Both the position numbers and the translations under genes were made by a program. The notes under the pieces were generated by a model. The model was not told the origin of the DNA, did not search any database, and saw only the letters and a program-made list of their open reading frames with translations. Of a stretch of 64,000 nt of DNA, positions 45,611 through 58,700 are shown piece after piece (positions within the stretch are counted from its first letter, which is position 1; each line of letters starts with the position of its first letter). Source of the DNA: Atrichornis clamosus (lineage: Eukaryota > Chordata > Aves > Passeriformes > Menuridae); the NCBI GenBank assembly GCA_013400975.1, contig WBMZ01003358.1:1-64000 (forward strand). The letters run 5' to 3'.

Positions 45611-48600
45611 TTGTATGATTTCTTTTCTTGTATCTTTTCAGTGAATTGCTAATTACTCTGTTTCAGCTGTAACATAGCAACTCAAGTTCACTCTGGTAAA
45701 AATAGACGCTTTGGGACATTTCCTACTTGCTGAAGACAAGAGATGTTTACATGCTTTCTTCAGACAGACCAGGTGCTCTGCAGAGAACGGGGTAGGCTGG
45801 TTACCTGTGCACAAACTGCAGGAGCTGCTATAGAAATGACTGGATATGGTGGGTTATCTGCAGAGAGCCTCAGGAATGAGAGCCACAGCTTGTCTGGAGC
45901 ACAGCCAAAGTGTGCTTGTCCGTGCAGATATGTGGTATGCCCAGCCTGGGAGCTGCTAGCCAAACTTACTGCACGTGACTTCTGCTCTGAGTTGCTTCCT
46001 GCAAACCTATGGCCATTCGAATGGGGCTGGGCCCTGCCAGGTCCGTGCTGCTTTCTGAGCCTACATGCCACAGTCCTGTTCCTCCATGGGCTCCAGTCAT
46101 GGCTGGCTCTGGTTGCAGGGCCTCTGCCCCGCGTCACCCCTGCGCAGAATGGCTATTCCATGTATATATGGTATTTACAATCACCACAATAATCTGCACA
46201 GCAGAAATCACTGGCTTTCCCTCAACTCAGTTGTGAATCAAGTCAAATAGATCTGCTTGGAAAAGGTGTTCAAGAGGCAAAAAATATCACAGAGAGTTGT
46301 AAAAGTTCGACTACATGGCCACAGGGGTCAATTGTCTCCATGGCAGGCTTGTCTGGATTTGTCCCACACAATAAAAAGATACTTGATATAAGTGATGAAA
46401 AATGATGAAAAAATAGATCGTGATTCTGTTCCATTGAAATAACTTTTTTAATACTTTCAAGTGATCTACATTTTCAGAGGAAGAAAGGCATTTCAGGGCC
46501 CAAGACTTCCAAGATCTATACCAGAGAGTTTCTTAACAGTATAAGAAAGTCACATACCTTCTCTGTTCTTCAAAAAATTTGTTTCTGTGAATATGATGAC
46601 TGATCACCCACAGCCCAAAACTCTGCCTTCACACACCCCCACTTCATCAATAGTTTTGTCAGGAGCTGCTCCTTTTGTCAGACTTTTTGGTCCTAGAAAT
46701 CTGAATCACCCAATTAAGTCATACATGCACCTAGACAGAAATAAAGCCTATCCATATAGAAAAACACATTTTCAGGACTGAGCTTCAAACATTTAATTTC
46801 TTTATCAATAGAAGAAAACTAGATGTGAAAGATGGTTGTTTGCATGTTCTGCTCAGATGGTCAGGTGCCCCTATGGTAAACAGCTTTAATGCTGACTTAA
46901 TGTCACTATTTCATCCCTCACTGTTGGAGATAGTAAACTGATGCAGGAACACACACATTTTTCTGTATTGCCATGAAGCCTCGCCTCTCAGTAGCTCTCC
47001 ACAGAACTAGAACAAAATATATGAGACTTGAACAAGCATTATCATCGATTTTTCAGGACATAAACAACAACACAACAGTCAATAAAATTACAAATACCAT
47101 ATGGATTTTATCCTTTCTCTACTCAATCCAAATGGTAATTATACTCTGACTGTACCAGTCCCTGGTAACTAAGTCAAATTCCCATTTAAGAAATGTTTGT
47201 CCTTCATACCTGTGCAGAATGACAAAGCACTCTGTTTGGTTTTAGATTCCTAGGTATAGATTTTAGAATCAGATATTTTAGGATTGCAAATCAAGTTGAT
47301 TTTGATCTCTGCTCTTTAAGATAAAAAAGTTCATAACTCTATAGACCCTTATGGGAATAAAATCATATCTTAAGTATTAATGTAATTTCTTCATTTCTGT
47401 ATTAAAATATGTCTTTTGAAATTTTGTTGCAATTAAGCAGTGCTATTTTCTTACAACATTTCTGTAAATGTTTTAGTCGTGTTTTATATATAGCTTAGAC
47501 TGGACTAAGTAGCTATTTCCTGTAATGAATGACAAACCTATTAAAGCCTTGTTATCTCCTTGTGTTCTGTGGGTTCCTAACAAGCAAATCTGTAGGCATA
47601 TGTGTGAAACGTTGAGTTGTTTGAGTTAGAGTTAGGTGCCCTCATGAGCTAATACTTCCTTGTATTCTTTGCAATATAGACAGGATGATTTCCATTGGCA
47701 GAGAAACATCAATTTGAACTAATTAACTTAGGTAAGCAAAATTATCAAATGTATACAGATCATCACTTTTCTTCAAGAAGAAATCTCTCCATTGCAGAAG
47801 TATTCATCTTTTAAGTATAAAGGTTTTCCAGAATAATTAAATGGTCCCAGAAAGGCCAGAATGACACTTCTGCATTTCCTAGGTAAAACAACTTCAAGGA
47901 AGAGTCAGACTAGGTCTGAAGGAGTAAGGACACCAATGGGAACCATTTTTCAGATTTTTCCAGTATTACCCACACTTCTTTCCTTTTGATGAGTGACTGG
48001 TTTATTCTTACTTCTCTCTGCCACACAATCTCTCTGGCTCAGCCTTAGTCCTCATTATATTGTTTTTCTCCTTTGTTATATTGTGCTCTCTCTCTGATCT
48101 ATATGCAACTTTTCCCTTTGCAAGTCACGCACAAAAAGCACCCTAAAAATAAGAGTGCAACAGACTTCATTCCATCTTTATTGCTTTCTCTTGTTCACGG
48201 TCCTCACACACCATCCATCTTGCAATCCAGACTGAAGCCCCTGAAACTTTGGACTAACTGGAGCAAAGCCTCCTTAAAGGAGACTTTTGGGTGGTTACTC
48301 CTCAGACATTCCCGTGCTATATGCTCTTGGTATCTGCTTCAGTGAACAGGTGGACACAAATTGAGTTAATATCTTGGCTTCCATGAAAAGAGACACCTGT
48401 CGGGGTCTCCTAGAACAATGCAGTTGGAAGGACCTAACATAGGACTGTTTGTTTCCCTAGTACATCAAGAGGATTTCCATGTACATGCTTCCTACATCCT
48501 CTGTCCTTTGCCTCACAAATCATGCGGCTGTGTTTTCAAATATTAATATTTTTTTCTTTTCCTGGGGTACACATATTGTGAGTGAATGCTGATCCCAATG

Positions 48601-51173
48601 ACATGCGTGTTGTGTCACTCATTTAAGTGGGGTCAGGATTTCACATGCTATTTCAATGTTTTATGATCTTCTCTGCTGCATATTTTTTACTCAAAGTATG
48701 GAAAGGAATATTTGCCAACAAGCTCTAATTAGAAAACAATAAGGAGTAACAGCTGCATATTGCCTGTGACAAGTTTGTCTCATTGAGCAACAAAATTGCC
48801 AGAAAGCTTAAAATTATAAGCAATAAACGTACAAAGAGCCTGATCACTTCCAAATCTATTTTAGCTCATATTTTATTATTTTCAGCTTTCTTAATATATT
48901 GCTAAAAGTGATGTTATAACTAAGCAATGTTACAAGTGCAGACCACAACTTCGTGTTTTTACTCAGAAATATTGTCATTTATATGCACTTACATACACTC
49001 TGCATAAATGAGAGAATAAGTTATAACACCCTAGTAGTACTGGTGGTTTTATTTTAATCATAGATCAAAATATGATGTCAATTTTCAGTCATTTAGTCAA
49101 ATATCCAGAAGATTTATCCTCTAAGAAAACTACCTGGAAAAAGATTGTAAGTAAAATATTCAAAACTGCAGCTGTTTTTCCAAACTATGGATCTGACAGA
49201 TTGAATATGTGATTTCTCCATAGTGGCATATTATTCTTCTCTTTTACTTTATCATCTGAGTTGTCATGGACTGAGCATGGGTTATTGTAGATGTTTCCTG
49301 TCTGTGATAGAATAAGGTATTTAAACAAGGCAAATTTCTGAAATTGTTCACAATCAGGTTCACTTTCTTAGATTATTTATTTAAAATCAGATAGCTACTA
49401 CTCAGTCTAATGTTCTAATTGTGCTCCATGCAGTATAAGGGATCCTCCTGCCTGTGCCAGGGGTTGGCTTATAATATCATGGACTGAATGCTGGCTGGGT
49501 AGTGGGTATCTCATGCTGCCTGTAAAGGAGCTGCAAAGGGAACACAGAAAGGTCAGCTGCAGATGGTTGTTGACAGCAGGAAACAGCCCCCAAAGGTGTG
49601 GATCCCATGAGACCATTTGGGCTAGAATTGGGCAAAGTACCTTCAGTGCTGGCTATAGTGGTTTTTCTGGTTCATTAAAAAAAAATGTTTGTTTTTTCAT
49701 TTTTAAAGAACTGAATGTAAAAAAACCTGTCTGTTTTCTACAATGAGCATAAAGGGAAAGGATTTTTTCATTTGTCTATTGCCTAAGATAAGGGCCTGAA
49801 ACAGAACTTGCAAACCACTGACTGTACCTGCTCACAGAAACCCTTTCAAAGTCACTGGTGGTGTTTGTCTGGGCAGATGAGTGCTTCCCAGGATGGCTAA
49901 GGCAGAACCAAGCATCACAGGGAGAGGAAAACCCAACCCAGCACTGCTGGTGGAATAACTAACCCTTCTGGAAACCACTGTCCCCAGTATGATTATCAAA
50001 ACTGGTAACCAATACTATGACCCTGACTTCAGGAACTGGGTACAGGACAAACAAGGGGAGGGGAAGAGGCCTGAAAGAAAAACAACTTAAATATCCTGTT
50101 AGAACGGAGTCTGGTTTTTGCATTATCTTACCACCAGCAGTGCTCTCACCTTGTGCAGGTACTCTCAATATCTCTGCTAAATGAGGCCAAGACCACTCGA
50201 TAAGATCAATGCCATTGTTCATAAAACCGAACAGAAAGAGATGGGCTCTGATACGCATTCCCTGTCAAATCTCAGCGTGGCACTGCCTGGCTGACTGTTG
50301 CTGCAGCAGTCTCATTTCACAGGACAAATTAACTCCAACCACTCATTTCTACTCCTGGAGAAGAACATACTCCACTCCTCTCCCCGGAGGATGTGGTAAC
50401 TTCTGTTGATGTACCTAGATCATGAGCACCACAGCCCCCTGTATCAAACTCTTCAGCACACTCATGTTCTCACCTACCTAAGTTTTATTATAGAGCCATA
50501 TCCAAGGAAACTTTCAGTTAGAACCTATCCCTTGGGAATACTGAAGAAAGGAAAAACCAACACATTAATATCAGCAAGTTTATCTTCTGTCTCTGTCCAT
50601 GTGAGATCCTCAGTGCTGCAAGTATAGTTGCTGCCTCCACATTATTCCTTCCATTATGATGTGGATTGTACATAGTAGGAATTTGTTGACAAGGTCTGGC
50701 TGGATCACCTTGAAAGACAGGGCCTCTCACAACCACCAGTGAAAGGCAGCAGTGCAAGTTTCTCCACAGTGCTCCATCAGCATGCCCAAAGCATCAGTTC
50801 TGAGAATAATTATGTGCTCAGTGCAAATATTTGTTACTTGAACTCTGCTAAGACCAATACCAGGACAGGACTGTGCCTTTTGGCAAGGGATGTGCATGCT
50901 CCAGATTTTAATTACTGAATGGTACATCGCTGTCCATGTGGTCCATTGCCATTTGAATATGTCAGAGGTTTTGCAAACATGATAGTTCAAACTTCACCCT
51001 ACTTTTCATGCATCTGCTTTTGTCCAGTATCAATGGGGCTGAAAGGATATGGTTAGCTTTGGTTGTAACAGCTTGAGACAGACTAGCCGTTACATCCTGA
51101 TAGGTAACATCTTCTACATTGTTTCAAGATAACCTAAACCAACAACCATGTACCATTTATTCATTTAAATTGA
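45611..51173. other. Intergenic DNA, no gene seen
   Basis: A GC-richer stretch at 45740-46190 has overlapping open frames on both strands (149 and 125 codons) but no family resemblance or splice context. The segment 48720-48835 is AT-rich, repeat-free and dense in motifs such as CTAATTAG and AACAATAAGG, so it could be a conserved non-coding element. Confidence 0.45.
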
Positions 51174-51690
51174 AATCATAGAGTCACAGAATTGTTTGAG
51201 TTGGAAGAGACCTTAAAGATCATCTCTTTCCAACTCCCCTGCCATGGGCAGAGATACCTTGCACTAGATCAGGTTACTCAAAGCCCCATCCAACCCGGCC
51301 TTCAACACTTCCAGGATGGGGCAACCACAACTCCTGGGCAACCTGTTCCAGTGCCTCACTATCCTCTGAGTAAAGAATTTCTTCCTTACATCTGATCTAA
51401 ACCCACCCTGCTTCAGTTTGAAACTACTTCCCCTTTTTCTGTCCCCCTTGTCCTGTAACTACATGGCCTTATAAAAAGCCTCTCTCCATCTTTCTTCCAG
51501 GCTTCTTTCAGCTACTGGGAGGCTGCAGTTAGGTCATTCTCTTCTCCAGAATGAATAATCCAAATTCTGTCAGTGTTTCTTCATAGTAGAGGTGCTCTTC
51601 TCCAGGATGAACAATGCGATTTCTCTCAGTGTTCCTTCAGGTGCTCCATCCCTCTAATAATCTTCATGGCTCTTCTTTGGACTCATAAAT
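51174..51690 (-). mobile_element. CR1 LINE 3' part, antisense, about 0.5 kb
   Basis: It starts with ATCATAGAGTCACAGAATTG and runs through GGAAGAGACCTTAAAGATCA, CTGCCATGGGCAGAGATACC, GGGCAACCTGTTCCAGTGCC, AAAGAATTTCTTCCTTACAT, GGCTTCTTTCAGCTACTGGG and TAATCTTCATGGCTCTTCTT. It is the longest CR1 in the window. A stretch is duplicated internally: 51539-51594 and 51595-51643 are adjacent versions of the same CR1 segment. Confidence 0.95.
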
Positions 51691-53962
51691 TAATAGTTAA
51701 TTAAATACTGTTTTTTTTACAGGGGTGATTGAAAGTGATTAAAGTAACATTTAATTTTTTCATTTACTGATATTGTTACCATTCTAATTTTTCTTATCTT
51801 AATTTTTTATGTGGCTGCAGAAAGGCTTGGTATTTTATTGAAATAAAGGTGTTGTGAGAGTGTGTTAATAGTACAAAGTTTCTTGCTTTTTACAAACAAA
51901 TGTATGAATAACTCGTAAGAATGAATTCCGTGAAACTCCATTGTTTATATGTTAAATCTAACCTGTGTCTTTGGAAGTAGCTAAGATATATAAGTTCCTG
52001 TCCTATTTTTATATAAGGCCTTTTTTTTTAATAAGGGCTTTTTTGCTCAACTTTCTGTGTTTCTTTGCTTTGAAGAAATCTGTGCCACCTTGAATTGAAT
52101 TATGTTTAAATTAAACCTACTTGCAATCTGCTAGATATTAATTATGAAATATTATTAGTCAATCCAAAAAGAGCTCCATCAGGTGATTGTGCGGTTATAA
52201 ACATGCTGGGATAGAGGTGTCTGAACCATCTGCCAGGTCATTAATGAGATTAGGATACATTTTTGAAATTAGCAAATTGTAATTAAAATATATAGCAGAA
52301 ATATTAAAATTACTTGCTGTAATTTGTGTGACTATGAGGAACTGATTTATTCAGAGTGTGAAAGCATCTTCTGAGTTTATTTCTTTTTGGCAAGTACCCA
52401 AGAAAATTATCTTGAAAATCTGATGGCTTGTTTTGTTTTAATTCTGTTTTTTAAATGTTTCTTCCTGATGCCAGATTGAGCTGCCCAAAAGGAAGATTGC
52501 TCTTACAGCTTGCTGGATAGCAGGCAGCTCTGTAGCCAGAAGATAAAACAAAGACTTTGACTAGGAGCTGTGGAGGCAATCCATGCTCCGAACACATCAC
52601 CACACTTTCAGGAAATAACAGTGGTTGACAATAGATAATGATACCCTCTGTACTGAGAAATAGAAGTTTGTTTAAAAAATTAATTAACAAAGAATTGATC
52701 ATGCAGTGCATCAGATGTACAGCCTAAACAAATACAAAACAACAGGCACTACTGCGCAGCACAAGAGCTGAACAAACCTAGCGACGGAAGCTGACTGACC
52801 TCTGCACCCCAGTGCGGTGTGTGAGTAAAAGCTGTCAGTCCCCTCTGACGGGAAGAGAGGAAAAGGCTGTGTGTCAGCGCTGTGAGCTCTGCATCAGCGC
52901 CATACATGGCGTGTCAGTGCCACTTGTCAGGTCTCTGCCCGGCCTGGACAGCCTTGGGATCTGCTCTCTCTACCCAATTATGACTATGTGACAGGTGACA
53001 AGCAAGTCAGACCTCTCAGAAAATAGTCCTTAAGAGACTACACTTACCTGGAAGACCTGAGTAAAAACAGACATAGATGCAAAAGTGTGACAAAGAAGTC
53101 AGCTCTGCAAAGACGAAGCTGCAGAGTGCAAGCATAGAAGGAGCATATGCCTGGCCAAGGGCAGAAGGATTCCCGAGGTAGGATCCTTTAATCCACTCAA
53201 AAATTTCCACCAAAGATAAAAATAGCACAGGAGAGTTGGTCTGGTAGAAGAAATCAGTTTTTGGAAGCTGGTCGGTACTGTGCAAGGGGGATATCTCACA
53301 GGCACCTAGAGATTAGGGTTAAGGCATGTCAGGTTAAAAGAGACCATACTAAATTCCAGTCCCCGAATGAAAGTGGAATTGCAAATACTGTTATTGCATG
53401 TTTAGCAAACTCTGCCACAAGCTTCTGAAAACGAGCTCTTCTCAGTCTAGTTAAGAATGTGTCTCCAGCTTAATTTTTTCAGGCTTTGTGAGTGTCTGTC
53501 AGTGCAAAACTGTAACACACATGGAGCTACTCTCTGTGGCTTTGCTGTTTCGAGCTCAGTTCTGAGAAGCAGCCCAGCAGTGAATGACACCAGTGGTCAC
53601 CTCCTTTTCCTGGAACTTTCTTCTGCCTATCTCCAGCTGCAGAACCAGTCATCCTTCCACCATGTGTTTTCACAGATGCTAACAAAATGCAGAATTGCGG
53701 GATGCTTTGCAGCCCCACTGCAGGATTCCTACCACTCTCGCTGGCCCAAAGTGCTCCTCCTCACACAGGGGGGTGGGAGGGCAGGCAGTGTCTCAAGACA
53801 CCGGGATTTCTGAGCTAGCAAAGGCTCCCTCCTGCTACACGGGGAGGGAATAAAGACACTGCTTGCCTCAGGGTGGACAGAAATTGGCTCAAGGCTGGCT
53901 GCTTTGCTAACTGTTGCTGGGACAGGGGCTAGTGGCCCTGGGGGCTGAGATGGGTCCTGGTA
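51691..53962. other. Intergenic DNA with a candidate conserved element
   Basis: No gene was found. The stretch 52080-52420 is repeat-free and full of homeodomain-like cores (CATTAATGAG, TATTAATTATG, TTGTAATTAAAA) with an E-box CATCTG, a composition typical of vertebrate developmental enhancers. The stretch 52740-52960 is locally CpG-richer with repeated GTGTCAG/ATCAGCGC words. Confidence 0.4.
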
Positions 53963-54010
53963 GGTGGGTGGGTGGGTGGNNNNNNNNNNNNNNNNNNNNN
54001 TGGGTGGGGG
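53963..54010 (+). repeat. (TGGG)n repeat interrupted by an assembly gap
   Basis: GGTGGGTGGGTGGGTGG runs up to 21 N bases at 53980-54000, and TGGGTGGGGG resumes after it. The true array length is unknown. Confidence 0.97.
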
Positions 54011-55142
54011 AGCCAGAAGGGCTGGGTAGGGGCAGTCAGGCCTGGCAGTAACACCCTTCCACTTGCTGCATCACCCGTAAACAGAAAAAATATGCTGTGA
54101 ATGAATTAATTTCAGGTTATCACACACACAAAGCCCAGAATCTCAATTGTAATTAACCTACTGGGTTGTGGTTTCCAGATTTTATCACTCACTATTTCCC
54201 ATCAGTGACTGAGATACAATCACTGTTCACAGGAATGGAGGTGTGAAATTTCTGCCTCTGTGAGGTTCAGATTAGTGATCATTGACCTGCATGGTGTGAA
54301 AACTCTCCTGTCATTTACCTCACGAAGTTAAGAGGGACTAATTTGTGTTTGCAACATCCTCTGAGACCCAGAGATGACAAGTGTGAACAACAGTATCTTA
54401 TTCTTTCAACTTTTATGTATCTTCCCCTTTTTTTCCTCAGTTTTCCCCCATTCTGTCTCTATTCCAGTACTGAGGCACAAATTACTGGCATCTTCTACGG
54501 TCTTCCTTCCCACGACCACAGTGGCAGGTTTCATTGCTCTATGGCCAGCCACCAATCCAGCTTTGTGGTGTCTGGTTCCTTCTTTACTGCACAGCCTTTA
54601 TGAGACCAGGCTTGTTCTGCTCTGCTCAGAACAGTGGCAGAGCTCCTGCTAATTAGTCAAGGCCAGTATTTTGTTGGAGTTTTTTATTCATGTCTCTGCA
54701 ACATCCCAAAGTTTGCAGTATTTGGTACATATTAATGCAATAAGCAAAGAAGTAGAGAAACCCTGCAGATGGTCACCTCAAAACTGTTAGTTTAAAAAGA
54801 CCTAGGGAATATTTGGAAGGTAATAGAGTACAGCAAGCTAACCACAGATTTCTTCAGAAACACACCAGGCCCTTCTGTTACTAGAAGTCTGTTGAAATTG
54901 AGAGTGCTGTTTCTTTTGACAGATGTTAGATGGGAAATGTGTTAAAGTATGAATACACGTATTACAATCAGTATGTAAAATTTTGTGAGCAAACTATTAA
55001 CTGAAAGAGTGAGATTATGAACCAGACTGTGAGAAGAGATGATTTAGTGGATTTGATCACCAAAAAAATAAAAGAGGGAAAATAATATAGTGAAAAAAAG
55101 ATATTATTTTTATCTTTATAAGGAAGAGTAATTGAAAAACTG
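54011..55142. other. Intergenic DNA downstream of the granzyme gene, no gene seen
   Basis: Becomes AT-rich toward 55100. No exon or recognisable repeat was seen. Confidence 0.5.
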
Positions 55143-55148
55143 TTTATT
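55143..55148 (-). terminator. Candidate granzyme polyadenylation signal
   Basis: TTTATT on the plus strand (AATAAA on the minus strand) lies about 475 bases after the stop codon. I noticed no canonical AATAAA between it and the stop. Use is inferred. Confidence 0.4.
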
Positions 55149-55621
55149 TAATATTTTAACTCTTTGTAATTAAATTGAGATAAATAAATATTTAATAATG
55201 ATAAAATGAAGTATTTGGGTTTTAATAACATCACAGAGAAATATTTGAACATTTTAGGCTTTTGTTGTATTTTTTCTCATTCAGTAGACATCTCATTCAC
55301 GATCAGTTTGAAATTGAATTTTTCTGTGAATACACGTTAACAAATATTGCTTTATCTCAAGTGCAATGAATACTGTCCCATCCTACTAAGAAGTAGAGTG
55401 AACTCCAATACAAATTATGTTTTCTAAGTGGCAGTTTCCTAGTAAAGATTAGTAAAAGTGTTGTCTGTATAAAGGTGGATATATTGAACTCTTCTCATAA
55501 GGTTGTGGTGGTGTCAGCAAAGCTGTAAAGCTGGCAGGTACTTTCTGAACATGGCACGCTAAAGCAGCAGCATCTAGCTCTAATGCACAGCACAGTAGTT
55601 ATTAAAATGCTCTTGTCTGTC

Positions 55622-55783
55622 TCATGGATCTGTGTTAAGGGAAATTTTTTCTTTTATCCAGTTAATATGTTTTTCAGTCAGCCGTGTATAAACTCCAGGT
55701 ATGCCTCTTTTTCCAATTTTTTTTCCAAAGGAGACAATCCCACGGTACTGACAAGCACAGACTAATGGCCCACCTGAATCTCC
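55622..55783 (-). CDS. GZMA: Granzyme coding exon 5 (catalytic Ser) and stop
   Basis: It encodes [43 protein letters not shown], a short tail and TGA. The acceptor is GTCTTCCAG|GGAGAT. The cysteine normally found after SFG-x-x (position 220) is isoleucine, coded ATT just after a run of eight A. Confidence 0.95.
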   Translation of the reverse strand, partial: GDSGGPLVCACQYRGIVSFGKKIGKRGIPGVYTRLTEKHINWIKEKISLNTDP

Positions 55784-58700
55784 CTGGAAGACAAAGCAGA
55801 AGTAACTGTCAGTGTGTGTCTGCAGTTCTCCAGAGGAGAATGCAGTGCCACCTGCAGTGCACAAACATGTTTGGAAATGTTGCTTCCAATCTCTTCCAAC
55901 CTGTGAAATGCATCAGCTGTCTTACATCAGTTCATGGGAGTTGTGTGAAGCACAAAGAGAGGTTGCTTTTCAAGCCTGAGGGAACCTTTGATGCAAATGT
56001 TGTATATCAGCAGAGTGCTGTCACAATACTATTTCAAAATACATAATTTTTTTTGTTGGTATAAATTGAATCTCACTTCTTTATCAACTGTCTCTTTCAG
56101 GGTCGGTAGGAAAGGCATCAAAACCAAGATGCAAACTGCCCTTTCGGGTGAACAGTTAATTCTGTATTATTCAGATGTTGACTTCTGGAAAGGCTCAGAT
56201 GATTCAGGCCTTGAAAGCTCTTCTTTTTCTCCCACAACTACAGGTGGTGTCTGAGGACAGCACCATAGCTAAAGAAATGTACCTGAAGTTTACAGATAAT
56301 CCCAGGCTCAAATTCCCATACTCTCGATCCTGATATGTTTATTGACCTAAACTAAATAAAGTTTATTTAAAGAAGTTATTTAAAAGAAGTTAACACTTCT
56401 TTTTCACAGCAATAAAACCTCTTACAAATGTGGTTAAAATCACTTCAAACATGATCAGCCTCATAAGAAGTCTAGCACTGCTTTGTTCCCAGTAAAAAGG
56501 GAACTATTGCTAAATATGCAGGTCCCCCACTTTGTAGCTGCTTCTTACCTGGCAAGTATCACTTGGACGAAGTTTACCTTTCCCTATAGCACACAACATG
56601 TTGCTGGTTATTCTGGGGTTATTTCTATATTTTTTGTTGCAGCTTTTTCTATCGACAATTGCAAGTGTTGTCTTCTGGAGATATTTTGATGGCTTTCCTG
56701 ATGGTGATGTGCATCCCCAGCCAGCCACCTGGCATTGTGTGTCAGGTTCAACATCTTCAAAAGAGGCAGGCAGGGGCAAAAGTTGTACGTATTTATTCAG
56801 CTTTGCAGTATCATTCAGCTAAAAATAAAAAGAAGGGAAAAAATAACTTTCTTATGCACAGCGAAAGGAAATATACATCTAACCTAGTTTCAATTGTCAT
56901 TTACTCTCATTTTACTAATGTTTTTGTTATAAATCACTTTTTACTATTTAGGAACTGATCTTGAGCTTAATTGTCCCTTTGAAAATTCAAAAGACTGTCC
57001 ATAGTAGCAGTATAGCAATTCCCCATCTATGGCAGCAGTAGGGAGTTCAAGCCCAGCTTCCCATTGGATATGGCAGAAAATGTAAAACCTACATGGGAAT
57101 TAGGCTGTTGGATCCATGTCCTGTTCACAAACCTAACTTGCCACTTAGCTTCAGTGTTGAAATCACATTCTGGTGCTTGACTGACAGAAAACTCTCAAAG
57201 TACAGTGCAGTGTACCCAAGAACAAAGATGAAAACACAAGCTATACTCAATTAGACATGATAGCAGCAATGTAATTGACAAAAAATAAGATCTTGATCAA
57301 TTCAGACTGCCAATTTCTTGCTCTGAGAAATACTTAAGGGCTTAAATGATTCAAACTGTCTGTGTTTTGTTTGCCTTTACCTGACAGATTCACCCTTCAG
57401 CAGAGACCAGTTTAAGCCTGTAAATGAAAACACAGCCAAACCCTGACATATACCCTCAGTGGGCCCGGGAAGGGCCCACAGCTACTGAACAGACATTTCC
57501 GGTCTTATGATCATCACACCATGATTCATTTCACAGGTTGCTGTATGGTTCTCAGTTAAATGATTCTGGCTTTATATATTTTTTAAAAGTGCACTCCAAG
57601 AAATCACAAATTTATAACAGAAAAAATTTTAAAATTATTATTGCCAATGCTCCTGGAAATTTTCAAGGATAGAAAGTTTATCCCAAGCCATGTGGCATTC
57701 GATTACAGCAGAAGTGTAAAGGTGAGCTTTGGTTCTAGGACAACCCCTGCTTCTGTGTCAAATTAAAAGGATTCTGTGGCATCCATACCTCTTGGAAGAG
57801 AATTGTGATTTTCAGCTCTAGAAATACTACTTCCAAGTGATCCATTTTGTGTTTGTGTTCACAAATACCCTGGTGCCCCTGACAACTGGCCACAGGACAA
57901 GCCAGTGAAATGAGCCTGGTGTACATTTACAATGAAGCAGATGTAGGATGCTCACTGACATCTGGGGGAAGGAGCTTCTCATAGTTGGGCAGTGATCAGG
58001 CAGCTGGGCCACAATGCCTGTAAGTGCTCCAGTTACCTACAGCAAGGGACATTGTTACCTGCCTGCCTGGGTCACTGCCATGTCAAACTGGTCATGCCAT
58101 CTACATATCAGAAACCAGGCTGCAGTCAGAGAATCACAGAATCATGGAATGTTAAGGGTTGGAAGGGACTTTAGCGATCATCTAGTGCCAAACCCCTGCC
58201 AAGGGCAGGGACACCTCCCTGTAAATTCAAATTTTCACCTCAAAGCCCTGCCCCACTTTGGCATTGGATTATAATGTTGGCAGGGATATGTTTTCGTGCT
58301 TAATTCTACAGTGTCATGAGCCTCCTCCAGTTTGCGACCACTCAGTGCTCCTAAAGCTCAAGTTGTGTGTCCTATATTCTCCATGCTTTTATTTTACATA
58401 GTTACTCCAAACAATTAGCAGTAAGTTTCCTCTCCATTTTTACTTAGTGCAGCACAAGGTATAACTCAGGGATAGAGGTGTGACCCAGACTCCATTGCAC
58501 ACATCCCATGAGCACTGTCTTTGAAAACTTACTGAAGAATGTGTTTTGTGTTTTGGAGGGGATGCTGCAGTGAATGGTTTAAAAGAAGTTTTACAGCACA
58601 AAATGGGTTTGAAATGTCATCCCTGCTCACAGAGCCAGTGATCCTTTAACCTCATCTACATTAATACAACCAAAAGGAGGGTGTTCTGTAATATTGTTAA

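Noticed and set aside
45743..46192. A 149-codon plus-strand frame opposite a 125-codon minus-strand frame in a GC-richer block
   Set aside because: No domain, signal or splice context; overlapping long frames on both strands are expected in GC-richer DNA.
57735..57926. A peptide beginning [11 protein letters not shown] in granzyme intron 3, resembling the granzyme C-terminal GVYTRL
   Set aside because: The similarity ends after a few residues; no GDSGGP or other protease motif is nearby.
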